Source of the DNA: Stutzerimonas stutzeri
GTDB lineage: Bacteria > Pseudomonadota > Gammaproteobacteria > Pseudomonadales > Pseudomonadaceae
Length of the DNA stretch: 64,000 nt
Assembly: GCA_002345575.1 (NCBI GenBank)
Contig: DDVX01000019.1
Coordinates: 332,615-396,614, forward strand
Direction: 5' to 3'
A program made the position numbers and the translations under genes. The notes beneath the pieces are model-generated. The model searched no databases. It worked only from the letters and a program-made list of their open reading frames with translations, and was not told where the DNA came from. Positions 15,150 to 27,454 of this stretch are shown here, in pieces (positions within the stretch are counted from its first letter, which is position 1; the number at the start of each line of letters is the position of its first letter).

Positions 15150-16922
15150 ATGGCTAGCATTCGTACTCTTTCTTATGACGCCATCATTATCGGTGGTGGT
15201 GGCGCGGGCATGCGAGCAGCGCTGCAATTGGCTCAGGGTGGTCATAAGACTGCCGTAGTGACCAAGGTGTTCCCGACTCGTTCGCATACGGTTTCTGCCC
15301 AGGGTGGCATCACCTGTGCCATCGCCTCGGCTGATCCGAACGATGACTGGCGCTGGCATATGTACGATACCGTCAAGGGTTCCGACTATATCGGTGATCA
15401 GGACGCTATCGAGTACATGTGTTCCGTTGGCCCGGAGGCCGTTTTCGAACTCGAGCACATGGGGCTGCCATTCTCGCGTACCGAGCAAGGACGCATTTAT
15501 CAGCGTCCGTTCGGTGGCCAGTCCAAGGACTACGGCAAGGGCGGGCAGGCTGCTCGTACCTGCGCCGCCGCTGACCGTACCGGCCACGCACTGCTGCACA
15601 CTTTGTATCAAGCGAACCTGAAGGCCGGCACTTCGTTTCTTAACGAGTGGTACGCCGTCGATCTGGTGAAGAACCAGGATGGCGCCATCGTCGGTGTGAT
15701 CGCGATTTGCATTGAAGACGGTGAAACCGTCTACATCCGCTCCAAGGCTGTGGTTCTCGCCACTGGTGGTGCAGGCCGTATCTACGCTTCGACTACCAAC
15801 GCCCTTATCAACACAGGCGATGGTATCGGCATGGCCCTGCGTGCTGGTGTGCCGGTGCAGGATATCGAAATGTGGCAGTTCCACCCGACCGGCATCGCCG
15901 GCGCAGGTGTGCTGGTTACCGAAGGCTGCCGTGGTGAAGGTGGTTACCTGATCAACAAGCATGGTGAGCGCTTCATGGAGCGTTACGCTCCGAACGCCAA
16001 GGATCTCGCGGGCCGCGACGTGGTTGCACGCTCAATGGTCAAGGAAATTCTGGCTGGCAATGGTTGTGGTCCGGATGGCGACCACGTCATGCTCAAGCTC
16101 GATCACCTTGGCGAAGAGGTTCTACACAGCCGTCTGCCGGGCATCTGTGAATTGTCCAAGACGTTTGCACATGTTGATCCGGTTACTGCTCCGGTTCCGG
16201 TTGTCCCGACCTGCCACTACATGATGGGTGGTGTTGCTACTAACATTCATGGTCAGGCGATCAGTCAGGATGCTAACGGCAACGACAAGATCATCGACGG
16301 TCTCTTCGCCGTGGGCGAGGTGGCTTGCGTGTCGGTTCATGGTGCCAACCGTCTGGGCGGCAACTCGCTGCTCGACCTGGTGGTGTTCGGCCGCGCTGCT
16401 GGCCTGCATCTTGAGAAGGCCCTGAAAGAGGGTGTCGAGCACCGTGGTGCTAGTGAGACCGATCTGGATGTGGCGCTTAGCCGTCTCGCTAGCCTTAACG
16501 AGCGCACCACGGGTGAAGACGTTGCACCGCTGCGCAAAGAGCTGCAGAGCTGCATGCAGAACTATTTCGGCGTGTTCCGCACCGGCGAGTATATGCAGAA
16601 GGGTATCGCTCAGCTGTCCGATCTGCGCGAGCGTATTGCAAACGTGAAGATTTCCGACAAGAGCCAAGCATTCAATACCGCACGTATCGAAGCGCTGGAG
16701 CTGCAGAACCTATTGGAAGTCGCCGAAGCTACCGCGATCGCGGCCGAGACCCGCAAAGAGTCGCGCGGCGCGCATGCCCGTGAAGACTTCGAAGAGCGTG
16801 ACGATGAGAACTGGCTGTGCCACACCTTGTATTTCCCGGGTGAAAAGCGCGTAGCCAAGCGTGCCGTCAACTTCTCTCCGAAAACAGTTCCGACTTTCGA
16901 ACCTATGGTTCGGACTTACTGA
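15150..16922 (+). CDS. sdhA: Succinate dehydrogenase flavoprotein subunit
   Basis: 590 aa catalytic subunit that oxidises succinate to fumarate and passes electrons to SdhB. The FAD-binding start is IIGGGGAGMRAALQLA; the His that links FAD covalently is in TRSHTVSAQGG (about residue 50). Active-site segments HPTGIAGAGVLVTEGCRGEGGYLINKHGERF and HGANRLGGNSLLDLVVFGR are intact. Length equals the usual 588-590. Third gene of the sdhCDAB operon, 3 bases after sdhD. Confidence 0.98.
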   Translation: MASIRTLSYDAIIIGGGGAGMRAALQLAQGGHKTAVVTKVFPTRSHTVSAQGGITCAIASADPNDDWRWHMYDTVKGSDYIGDQDAIEYMCSVGPEAVFELEHMGLPFSRTEQGRIYQRPFGGQSKDYGKGGQAARTCAAADRTGHALLHTLYQANLKAGTSFLNEWYAVDLVKNQDGAIVGVIAICIEDGETVYIRSKAVVLATGGAGRIYASTTNALINTGDGIGMALRAGVPVQDIEMWQFHPTGIAGAGVLVTEGCRGEGGYLINKHGERFMERYAPNAKDLAGRDVVARSMVKEILAGNGCGPDGDHVMLKLDHLGEEVLHSRLPGICELSKTFAHVDPVTAPVPVVPTCHYMMGGVATNIHGQAISQDANGNDKIIDGLFAVGEVACVSVHGANRLGGNSLLDLVVFGRAAGLHLEKALKEGVEHRGASETDLDVALSRLASLNERTTGEDVAPLRKELQSCMQNYFGVFRTGEYMQKGIAQLSDLRERIANVKISDKSQAFNTARIEALELQNLLEVAEATAIAAETRKESRGAHAREDFEERDDENWLCHTLYFPGEKRVAKRAVNFSPKTVPTFEPMVRTY

Positions 16923-16932
16923 GGTCGCCGAT

Positions 16933-17637
16933 ATGTTGCAAGTGAGCGTCTATCGCTACAACCCGGACAAAGATGAAAAGCCGTACATGCAGGATTTCCA
17001 GGTCAATACCGAAGGTAAGGATCTGATGGTTCTAGACGTGCTGGCGCTCATCAAGGAGCAGGACGAGGGTTTCTCTTATCGTCGTTCCTGCCGTGAAGGT
17101 GTCTGCGGTTCAGATGGCATGAACATGAACGGCAAGAACGGCCTGGCCTGTGTCACCCCGCTTTCGGCTGTTATTTCAGGCGGTAAGCTGGTGGTTCGTC
17201 CTCTGCCTGGTCTGCCGGTTATTCGTGACCTGGCCGTCGATATGAGCATCTTCTACAAGCAGTACGAGAAGGTTCGCCCTTATCTGATGAACGATACCCC
17301 GGCCCCCGCTATCGAACGTCTGCAGAGCCCGGAAGATCGCGAGAAGCTGGATGGTCTGTATGAGTGCATTCTGTGCGCTTGCTGCTCTACCAGCTGTCCG
17401 TCTTTCTGGTGGAATCCGGACAAGTTCCTCGGTCCGGCAGCGCTGCTACAGGCCTATCGTTTCTTGGCTGATAGCCGCGACACCGAAACTGAAGAGCGTC
17501 TGGCTGCTCTGGATGATCCGTTCAGCGTGTTCCGCTGCCGTGGCATCATGAACTGCGTCAGCGTTTGCCCGAAGGGTCTGAACCCTACCAAGGCAATCGG
17601 GCATGTGCGTAACATGCTGCTGCAGAGCGCAACCTGA
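16933..17637 (+). CDS. sdhB: Succinate dehydrogenase iron-sulfur subunit
   Basis: 234 aa electron-transfer subunit of complex II. The 2Fe-2S ligands are in SCREGVCGSDGMNMNGKNGLAC, the 4Fe-4S in CILCACCSTSCPSFWW, and the 3Fe-4S in CRGIMNCVSVCPKGLNP. The start is taken at ATG 16933 (MLQVSVYRYNPD), the usual N-terminus; the open frame upstream overlaps sdhA. A hairpin terminator follows at 17698-17736. Confidence 0.97.
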   Translation: MLQVSVYRYNPDKDEKPYMQDFQVNTEGKDLMVLDVLALIKEQDEGFSYRRSCREGVCGSDGMNMNGKNGLACVTPLSAVISGGKLVVRPLPGLPVIRDLAVDMSIFYKQYEKVRPYLMNDTPAPAIERLQSPEDREKLDGLYECILCACCSTSCPSFWWNPDKFLGPAALLQAYRFLADSRDTETEERLAALDDPFSVFRCRGIMNCVSVCPKGLNPTKAIGHVRNMLLQSAT

Positions 17638-17697
17638 TGAGCTTCAGAGGCTTGTGGCTATTCGCGTAGCCCTTGCCTTGCAGTGTTTTACCGCAAC

Positions 17698-17736
17698 ACC
17701 TACGGCGCTGAGTTCAACTCGGCGCCGTAGTTTTAG
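17698..17736 (+). terminator. Hairpin terminator between sdhB and sucA
   Basis: TACGGCGCTGAG / CTCGGCGCCGTA with a TTCAA-type loop, followed by GTTTTAG. It lies 61 bases after sdhB and 190 bases before sucA. It probably lets only part of the sdh transcripts continue into suc, or marks separate transcription. Confidence 0.7.
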
Positions 17737-17925
17737 TAGGAATTCCAGCTCACAAAGCCGGAGTTCCACTCTGAATTTTTGATGACCAGCCGGAGCATCT
17801 GGGGTGGTACCCGGAAACTATCTGCGCGGTCCGTAGTGGCTTTACCTGGGTCGCTGCTTCAGAACTGGGAAAGTCATGCTGCGGTCTCCACGCTGGTGGT
17901 GTCTCCTTATCGAAGGTGACCAGAC

Positions 17926-20757
<2,832 letters not shown>

Positions 20758-20825
20758 TCACTCGAGGAGGAGGCCGCGATCGTTCGCGGCCTCGCCGTAG
20801 AAACCGAATTAATAGGACCCAGCTA

Positions 20826-22034
20826 ATGGCTATCGAGATCAAAGCCCCCCAATTTCCCGAGTCGGTCGCGGACGGCACCGTTGCCACCTGGCACAAGCAG
20901 CCGGGTGAAGCGGTCAAGCGTGATGAGCTGATCGTCGACATTGAGACCGACAAGGTTGTGATGGAAGTACTCGCCGAAGCCGACGGCGTGCTGACCGAGA
21001 TCGTCAAGAATGAAGGCGATACCGTGCTCAGCGGCGAGCTGCTGGGCAAGCTGGAAGCCGGTGCTACCGCTTCGGCAGCACCTGCGCCCGCAGCGGCACC
21101 TGCCGCCGCACCGGCTGCTGCCGCTGCTAGCGATGAAGATGCGATCCTGGCACCGGCTGCACGCAAGCTTGCCGAAGAGAACGGCATTGACCCGAACAGC
21201 GTGAAGGGTACCGGCAAGGACGGTCGTGTCACCAAGGAAGACGTTGTTGCCGCCATCGAAGCCAAGAAGTCCGCACCGGCTGCCAAGCCTGCCGCCGCTG
21301 CAGCTGCGCCTGTCGTTACCGCAGCCGGTGATCGCACCGAGAAGCGTGTACCGATGACTCGCCTGCGTGCCAAGGTTGCTGAGCGTCTGGTCGAAGCACA
21401 GTCGAACATGGCTATGCTGACCACCTTCAACGAAGTCGACATGACCGAAATCATGGCCCTTCGCTCGAAGTACAAGGATCTGTTCGAGAAGACCCACAAC
21501 GGCGCACGCTTAGGCTTCATGTCGTTCTTCGTCAAGGCTTCCGTTGAGGCGCTGAAGCGCTTCCCTGCAGTCAACGCTTCCATCGACGGCAGCGACATCG
21601 TCTACCACGCATATCAGGACATCGGTGTCGCAGTTTCCAGCGACCGTGGTCTGGTAGTTCCGGTCCTGCGTAATGCAGAGCTGATGAACCTGGCTGAGGT
21701 CGAAAGCGGCATTGCGACCTTCGGCAAGAAAGCCCGTGACGGCAAGCTGTCCATCGAAGAGATGACTGGTGGCACCTTCACCATCACCAACGGTGGCACT
21801 TTCGGCTCGATGATGTCGACTCCGATCGTCAACCCGCCGCAGGCCGCTATTCTGGGCATGCACAACATTCTGCAGCGTCCGATGGCCATCAATGGTCAAG
21901 TTGTCATTCGCCCGATGATGTACTTGGCACTGTCCTATGATCATCGTTTGATCGACGGCAAGGAAGCGGTCAGCTTCCTGGTTACCATCAAGAACCTGCT
22001 CGAAGATCCGGCCCGCCTGCTGCTGGATATCTAA
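20826..22034 (+). CDS. sucB: 2-oxoglutarate dehydrogenase E2 (dihydrolipoyl succinyltransferase)
   Basis: 402 aa core of the 2-oxoglutarate dehydrogenase complex, moving succinyl groups to CoA. Residues 1-77 form the lipoyl domain with the modified Lys in ETDKVVMEV. An Ala/Pro linker follows, then the E1/E3-binding domain (LAPAARKLAEENGIDPNSVKGTGKDGRVTKEDV, about 103-140). The acyltransferase domain ends with LSYDHRLIDGKEAVSFL, which contains the catalytic His. It lies 68 bases after sucA with its own AGGACCC-type ribosome site. Confidence 0.98.
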   Translation: MAIEIKAPQFPESVADGTVATWHKQPGEAVKRDELIVDIETDKVVMEVLAEADGVLTEIVKNEGDTVLSGELLGKLEAGATASAAPAPAAAPAAAPAAAAASDEDAILAPAARKLAEENGIDPNSVKGTGKDGRVTKEDVVAAIEAKKSAPAAKPAAAAAAPVVTAAGDRTEKRVPMTRLRAKVAERLVEAQSNMAMLTTFNEVDMTEIMALRSKYKDLFEKTHNGARLGFMSFFVKASVEALKRFPAVNASIDGSDIVYHAYQDIGVAVSSDRGLVVPVLRNAELMNLAEVESGIATFGKKARDGKLSIEEMTGGTFTITNGGTFGSMMSTPIVNPPQAAILGMHNILQRPMAINGQVVIRPMMYLALSYDHRLIDGKEAVSFLVTIKNLLEDPARLLLDI

Positions 22035-22035
22035 A

Positions 22036-22106
22036 AAGCAGCGGCAAGCTGCAAGCGCGAGCTGCTTAAAGGCAGCTTCGCTTGTGGCTTGCCGCTTTTC
22101 GCTTGA
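22036..22106. repeat. REP-like imperfect palindrome between sucB and lpd
   Basis: AGCGGCAAGC near 22041 is matched by GCTTGCCGCT near 22088-22097, with a second nested pair GAGCTGC / GGCAGCTTC in between. It is a long, imperfect, GC-rich palindrome directly after the sucB stop, of the kind scattered between Pseudomonas genes. It may stabilise the upstream mRNA end or lower lpd expression. Confidence 0.6.
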
Positions 22107-22124
22107 AGCAAGAGAGGATTAGCA

Positions 22125-23561
22125 ATGAGTCAGAAATTCGACGTCGTCGTCATCGGTGCCGGTCCTGGCGGTTATGTGGCTGCCATCCGCGCAGCGCAGC
22201 TGGGCCTGAAGACTGCCTGCATCGAAAAGTATCAGGGCAAGGATGGCAAGACCGCTCTGGGTGGCACCTGCCTGAACGTAGGTTGCATTCCCTCCAAGGC
22301 GCTGCTGGACAGCTCCTACAAGTTCCATGAAGCCCAAGAGAGCTTCAATGTCCACGGCATCAGCACTGGCGACGTCAAGATGGACGTGCCGACCATGGTG
22401 GCGCGCAAGGACCAGATCGTCAAAAATCTCACCGGCGGTGTTTCCGGACTGCTGAAAGCCAACGGCGTCACCGTATTCGAAGGCCACGGCAAGCTACTGG
22501 CTGGCAAGCAGGTGGAAGTCACCAAGCTTGATGGCAGCACCGAAACCCTGGCTGCCGAGAACGTCATTCTGGCGTCGGGCTCCAAGCCCGTAGACATCCC
22601 GCCCGCTCCGGTCAATCAGAACACCATCGTCGATTCCACTGGCGCGCTGGACTTCCAGACCGTTCCGGCACGCCTGGGCGTTATTGGTGCAGGTGTAATC
22701 GGTCTCGAGCTGGGCTCGGTATGGTCGCGCCTGGGTGCCGAAGTCACCGTTATCGAGGCGATGGACAAGTTCCTGCCTGCGGCCGATGAGCAGATCTCCA
22801 AGGAAGCCTTCAAGATCCTCTCCAAGCAGGGCCTGAAGATCCTGCTCGGCGCGCGCCTGACTGCCTCGGAAGTCAAGGGCGAAGAAGTCACTGTCAGCTT
22901 CACCACTGCAGAAGGTGAGCAGCAACAGACTTTCGACAAGCTGATCGTTGCGGTCGGCCGTCGTCCGGTCACTACCGATCTGCTGGCTGCTGATGCCGGT
23001 GTGGACATGGACGAGCGCGGCTTCATCTTCGTCAACGACCAGTGCGCGACCAGCGTCCCGGGTGTCTACGCCATCGGAGACGTGGTGCGTGGCGCGATGC
23101 TCGCTCACAAGGCCTCCGAAGAAGGCGTGATGGTTGCCGAGCGTATCGCTGGCCATAAGTCGCAGATGAACTACGATCTGATCCCGTCGGTCATCTATAC
23201 CCATCCGGAAATCGCATGGGTTGGCAAGACCGAGCAGGCGCTGAAGGCCGAGGGTGTCGAAATCAACGTCGGCACCTTCCCGTTCGCTGCCAGCGGCCGG
23301 GCCATGGCGGCTAACGATACCGCCGGCCTGGTTAAGGTCATCGCTGATGCCAAGACCGACCGTGTCCTGGGTGTGCATGTGATGGGCCCGGCGGCGGCCG
23401 AGCTGGTCCAGCAGGGCGCCATCGGCATGGAGTTTGGCACCAGCGCAGAAGATCTGGGCATGATGGTGTTCTCACACCCAACCATGTCCGAAGCGCTGCA
23501 TGAAGCAGCCTTGGCCGTTAACGGTCAGGCAATTCACATCGCCAATCGCAAGAAGCGTTAA
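22125..23561 (+). CDS. lpd: Dihydrolipoyl dehydrogenase (E3)
   Basis: 478 aa FAD enzyme that reoxidises the lipoyl arm with NAD+. The FAD site is VVIGAGPGGYVAAIRAAQLG. The redox-active disulfide is GGTCLNVGCIPSKALL, the NAD site is IGAGVIGLELGSVW, and the second FAD motif is VYAIGDVVRG. The C-terminal His-Glu pair is in HPTMSEALHEA. Its place after sucB makes it the E3 of the 2-oxoglutarate complex (called lpdG in Pseudomonas). Confidence 0.97.
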   Translation: MSQKFDVVVIGAGPGGYVAAIRAAQLGLKTACIEKYQGKDGKTALGGTCLNVGCIPSKALLDSSYKFHEAQESFNVHGISTGDVKMDVPTMVARKDQIVKNLTGGVSGLLKANGVTVFEGHGKLLAGKQVEVTKLDGSTETLAAENVILASGSKPVDIPPAPVNQNTIVDSTGALDFQTVPARLGVIGAGVIGLELGSVWSRLGAEVTVIEAMDKFLPAADEQISKEAFKILSKQGLKILLGARLTASEVKGEEVTVSFTTAEGEQQQTFDKLIVAVGRRPVTTDLLAADAGVDMDERGFIFVNDQCATSVPGVYAIGDVVRGAMLAHKASEEGVMVAERIAGHKSQMNYDLIPSVIYTHPEIAWVGKTEQALKAEGVEINVGTFPFAASGRAMAANDTAGLVKVIADAKTDRVLGVHVMGPAAAELVQQGAIGMEFGTSAEDLGMMVFSHPTMSEALHEAALAVNGQAIHIANRKKR

Positions 23562-23579
23562 GGGTCGTGTGAGTTGACG

Positions 23580-23617
23580 GAGCCCGCGGTGTTTTCGAAC
23601 GCTGCGGGCTTTTTTGT
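23580..23617 (+). terminator. Rho-independent terminator after lpd
   Basis: AGCCCGCGGTG and CGCTGCGGGCT form a stem around TTTTCGAA and are followed by TTTTTTGTAG. It separates the sdh-suc-lpd unit from sucCD. Confidence 0.85.
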
Positions 23618-23737
23618 AGTTGAGGGGGACGTAAAACAACCAGGTCCTTGAAAGGTATCTAGGATAGTTTTCAGCGACTTGCGGTGGCGTGGCTTTAGCG
23701 CCGCGTCTGATGCATATCAACCGAATGGTAGCTAAGC

Positions 23738-24904
23738 ATGAATCTCCACGAATATCAGGGTAAACAACTTTTTGCAGAGTACGGATTGCCGGTTTCGGCA
23801 GGTTACGCAGTAGACAATCCTCGCGAGGCAGCAGAGGCATGCGACAAAATTGGCGGCACTGAGTGGGTGGTCAAGGCCCAGGTGCATGCTGGCGGTCGTG
23901 GCAAGGCCGGCGGGGTCAAGCTCGTGCGCAGCAAGGACGAGGCGCGCGCGTTTGCACAGCAATGGCTCGGCGAGCGGCTGGTGACCTACCAGACCGACGC
24001 CAATGGCCAGCCGGTCAGCAAGATTCTGGTTGAAGCTTGCACCGAGATCGAGAAGGAGCTGTATCTCGGAGCGGTGGTTGATCGCTCAACGCGCCGGATT
24101 GTCTTCATGGCCTCCACCGAAGGTGGCGTGGATATCGAGAAGGTCGCCCACGACACCCCGGAAAAGATTCTCAAGGCTACCGTCGATCCGCTGCTGGGCG
24201 CGCAGCCTTTCCAGGGTCGAGAACTGGCTTTTCAGCTAGGCCTCAAGGGCGATCAGGTCAAGCAGTTCGTGCATATCTTCGTCGGCCTGGCCAAGTTGTT
24301 CGTGGACTACGATCTGGCTCTTTTGGAAGTGAACCCGCTGGTGATCAAGAAGGACGGCAACCTGCACTGCCTGGACGCAAAGATCAACATCGACAGCAAC
24401 GCCATCTACCGTCAGCCCAAGCTGCGCGACATGGCCGACCCTTCCCAGGATGACGCGCGTGAAGCCCACGCGGCGCGCTGGGAGCTCAACTATGTGGCGC
24501 TCGACGGCAACATCGGTTGCATGGTCAACGGCGCCGGTCTGGCCATGGGCACCATGGACATCGTCAATCTGCATGGCGGCAAGCCTGCCAACTTTCTCGA
24601 CGTAGGCGGCGGTGCGACCGAAGAGCGAGTTGCCGAAGCGTTCAAGATCATCCTCTCCGACCAGAATGTGGCGGCGGTGCTGGTGAACATCTTCGGCGGC
24701 ATTGTGCGCTGCGACATGATTGCCGAAGGCATCATCGGAGCGGTGAAGGAGGTGGGTGTGAAAGTACCGGTGGTGGTTCGCCTGGAAGGCAACAATGCCG
24801 ACCTCGGTGCCAAGATGCTGAGCGAAAGCGGGCTGAATATCATCGGTGCGATCAGTCTCACCGATGCCGCTGTGCAGGTTGTCAAAGCTGCGGAGGGCAA
24901 ATAA
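23738..24904 (+). CDS. sucC: Succinyl-CoA synthetase beta subunit
   Basis: 388 aa ATP-grasp subunit that, with SucD, turns succinyl-CoA to succinate while making ATP. The N-terminus MNLHEYQGKQLFAEYGLPVSAGYAV is standard. Nucleotide-binding segments VVKAQVHAGGRGKAGGVKLV and MVNGAGLAMGTMDIV...GGKPANFLDVGGGAT are intact. Length equals the family norm. Its stop overlaps the sucD start (TAATG). Confidence 0.98.
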   Translation: MNLHEYQGKQLFAEYGLPVSAGYAVDNPREAAEACDKIGGTEWVVKAQVHAGGRGKAGGVKLVRSKDEARAFAQQWLGERLVTYQTDANGQPVSKILVEACTEIEKELYLGAVVDRSTRRIVFMASTEGGVDIEKVAHDTPEKILKATVDPLLGAQPFQGRELAFQLGLKGDQVKQFVHIFVGLAKLFVDYDLALLEVNPLVIKKDGNLHCLDAKINIDSNAIYRQPKLRDMADPSQDDAREAHAARWELNYVALDGNIGCMVNGAGLAMGTMDIVNLHGGKPANFLDVGGGATEERVAEAFKIILSDQNVAAVLVNIFGGIVRCDMIAEGIIGAVKEVGVKVPVVVRLEGNNADLGAKMLSESGLNIIGAISLTDAAVQVVKAAEGK

Positions 24905-25791
24905 TGAGCATCCTGATCAACAAGGACACCAAGGTTATCTGCCAGGGCTTCACCGGCTCGCAAGGCACTTTTCACTCCGAACAGGCCATTGAGTACGGCA
25001 CTCAGATGGTCGGTGGCGTGACGCCAGGCAAGGGCGGTACCACGCATCTGGGCCTGCCGGTATTCAATACCGTACGCGAAGCGGTGGAGGCCACCGGCGC
25101 CGATGCCTCGGTCATCTACGTACCGGCGCCGTTCTGCAAAGACTCGATCATCGAAGCGGCGATGAGTGGCATCAAACTGATCGTCTGCATCACCGAAGGC
25201 ATTCCCACGCTCGATATGCTGGAAGTGAAGATCAAGTGTGACGAGCTGGGTGTGCGCCTGATCGGCCCTAACTGCCCCGGCGTGATTACACCCGGCGAGT
25301 GCAAGATCGGTATCCAGCCTGGGCATATCCACAAGCCAGGCAAAGTGGGCATCGTCTCGCGCTCGGGGACCCTGACCTATGAAGCGGTCAAGCAGACCAC
25401 CGATGCTGGCTTCGGCCAGTCGACCTGTGTTGGCATCGGTGGTGATCCGATTCCGGGCTCGAGCTTCATCGACATTCTCGCGATGTTCCAGGAAGACCCG
25501 CAGACCGAGGCGATCGTGATGATCGGCGAAATCGGTGGTTCCGCCGAAGAGGAGGCCGCGGCCTACATCAAGGCCAACGTGAGCAAGCCCGTAGTCTCCT
25601 ACATTGCCGGCGTGACTGCGCCTCCCGGCAAGCGCATGGGCCATGCCGGCGCGATCATCTCTGGCGGCAAGGGCACTGCGGATGAGAAGTTCGCAGCGCT
25701 GCAGGATGCCGGGGTGACCACGGTGCGTTCTCTTGCCGATATCGGCAAGGCGCTGGCCGAGGTGACGGGTTGGGAAAGCAAGCAGGCCTGA
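24904..25791 (+). CDS. sucD: Succinyl-CoA synthetase alpha subunit
   Basis: 295 aa. Binds CoA through an N-terminal Rossmann fold (VICQGFTGSQGTFHSEQAIEYGT) and carries the phosphorylated His in PGKRMGHAGAIISGGKGTA (about residue 248). The start ATG shares a base with the sucC stop; a much longer frame upstream lies in another reading of sucC and is ignored. A strong terminator follows. Confidence 0.98.
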   Translation: MSILINKDTKVICQGFTGSQGTFHSEQAIEYGTQMVGGVTPGKGGTTHLGLPVFNTVREAVEATGADASVIYVPAPFCKDSIIEAAMSGIKLIVCITEGIPTLDMLEVKIKCDELGVRLIGPNCPGVITPGECKIGIQPGHIHKPGKVGIVSRSGTLTYEAVKQTTDAGFGQSTCVGIGGDPIPGSSFIDILAMFQEDPQTEAIVMIGEIGGSAEEEAAAYIKANVSKPVVSYIAGVTAPPGKRMGHAGAIISGGKGTADEKFAALQDAGVTTVRSLADIGKALAEVTGWESKQA

Positions 25792-25810
25792 GTAAATGTG
25801 ACCTGCCATG

Positions 25811-25845
25811 GAATGCCAGTCAGGTTTGCTGACTGGCATTCTTGT
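25811..25845 (+). terminator. Rho-independent terminator of sucCD
   Basis: AATGCCAGTCAG / CTGACTGGCATT with a short GTTTG-type loop and a following CTTGT. Twelve perfect pairs, 20 bases after the sucD stop. Confidence 0.8.
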
Positions 25846-26045
25846 ATCAGGGCCATCGGTCGGCTGTGCATGCAATGACACGGCCATCGTGTGAGGCCTC
25901 GACCAAGCAGTCACTGATTTCCTGACAATACTCTCGTCTGGCGGTGACAATTCCAGTAAGGTGCGACGTCTTTTTTGCTCGCCTTGCGCGGCAATTGAAC
26001 CGAATAGCCTTGAACGCGTAAGCGTCTCCTGCGGTAGGTATCCCC

Positions 26046-27353
26046 ATGATTCGATTGAAAAGCCAGGATATCCTGGCGCTTGGTTTCATGACCTTCGCCC
26101 TGTTTCTGGGCGCGGGCAATATTATCTTTCCACCCAGCGCCGGCATGGCCGCTGGCGAACGGATCGTGCCAGCTGCGATTGGCTTTCTGATGACCGGTGT
26201 CGGCCTGCCGCTGTTGACGGTGGTGGCGCTAGCTCGTGTGGGTGGCGGCATGGATCGGCTGACCGCGCCGCTTGGCCGCTGGGCTGGGCTGGCGCTGGCA
26301 GTTGCAGTCTATCTGGCCATCGGTCCGCTGTTCGCGACACCGCGTACGGCAACGGTGTCGTTCGAGATGGGGGTCGCGCCTTTTGTCGGTAACTCGGCTG
26401 GGCCGCTATTTGCCTATACGTCGATGTTCTTCGTTGCTGTTCTGCTGCTAGTACTGAACCCTGGGCGCCTAATTGACCGGGTTGGCAAGTTCATTACGCC
26501 GGTTCTGCTGGCAGCCCTGCTGGTGCTTGGTGGTGCAGCCCTGTTCGCACCGCCTGGCTCGATAGGCGAGACGGCCGAAAGCTATCGCGCAAGTCCTCTG
26601 CTCAAGGGCTTTCTCGATGGTTATTTGACTATGGATACCCTGGGTGCGCTGGTATTCGGCATAGTGATCGCCACCGCAATCCGTGACCGCGGCGTAACAG
26701 AGCCGGAGTTGGTGACTCGTTACTCCATGATCGCCGGAGTTATTGCGGCAGCCGGTTTGTCGCTGGTGTATCTGGCGCTGTTCTACCTCGGTGCAACCAG
26801 CCAGGACATCGCCGGGGATGCGCCCAATGGTGTGCAGATCCTGACGACTTATGTGCAACACACCTTCGGTAATACCGGCAGCCTGTTGCTTGCGGTAGTA
26901 ATCACCCTGGCCTGTTTGACCACGGCGGTGGGGCTGACAACCGCCTGTGGCGAGTTTTTCAGTGGTGTGCTGCCGGTCAGCTATCGCACCGTGGTTGTCG
27001 TGTTCACGGCGTTCAGTCTGCTGGTTTCCAACCAGGGCCTGACGCAGTTGATCAGCGTCTCCGTTCCGGTACTGGTGGGGCTTTACCCGTTGGCGATCGT
27101 ATTGGTTGCGCTTAGCCTGCTGGACCGCTTCTGGCTGTCGCAGCGCGGTATCTTCATGCCGACCATGGCGGTTACGTTGATCTTCGGTGTGGTGGATGGT
27201 TTTGCTGCCGCAGGCTTCGATCATCTGGTTCCAGAGCTGTTCAAGGAACTGCCGCTGGCTGCGCAGAGCATGGGCTGGGTGCTACCGGTGCTGGTTACCC
27301 TGCTTGTTGCGATCATCGTGGACCGGATGATGGGCGTGCGCCCGGCAAAGTGA
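26046..27353 (+). CDS. brnQ: Branched-chain amino acid carrier, BrnQ/BraB (LIVCS family)
   Basis: 435 aa inner-membrane carrier, about 12 hydrophobic segments, that takes up Leu, Ile and Val with a cation. The N-terminus ILALGFMTFALFLGAGNIIFPPSAGMAAG is the family hallmark. TPRTATVSFEMGVAPF is also typical. Its place after sucCD matches braB in P. aeruginosa as I recall it. Start ATG 26046 follows a GCGGTAGG site. A 20-base GC hairpin without T-run lies at 27380-27399. Confidence 0.92.
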   Translation: MIRLKSQDILALGFMTFALFLGAGNIIFPPSAGMAAGERIVPAAIGFLMTGVGLPLLTVVALARVGGGMDRLTAPLGRWAGLALAVAVYLAIGPLFATPRTATVSFEMGVAPFVGNSAGPLFAYTSMFFVAVLLLVLNPGRLIDRVGKFITPVLLAALLVLGGAALFAPPGSIGETAESYRASPLLKGFLDGYLTMDTLGALVFGIVIATAIRDRGVTEPELVTRYSMIAGVIAAAGLSLVYLALFYLGATSQDIAGDAPNGVQILTTYVQHTFGNTGSLLLAVVITLACLTTAVGLTTACGEFFSGVLPVSYRTVVVVFTAFSLLVSNQGLTQLISVSVPVLVGLYPLAIVLVALSLLDRFWLSQRGIFMPTMAVTLIFGVVDGFAAAGFDHLVPELFKELPLAAQSMGWVLPVLVTLLVAIIVDRMMGVRPAK

Positions 27354-27454
27354 GCTCTGTACCAGCCTGGCCTTTGATTGAGGCTCGGCTGCGAGCCTCG
27401 ACAGAGCGGCATCCGCGCTGGCTATAATGCGGCGCAGTGCCGGAGGGAGGCCCG

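Noticed and set aside
14646..15962. 438 aa minus-strand ORF opposite sdhD/sdhA
   Set aside because: Antisense shadow with no recognisable domain.
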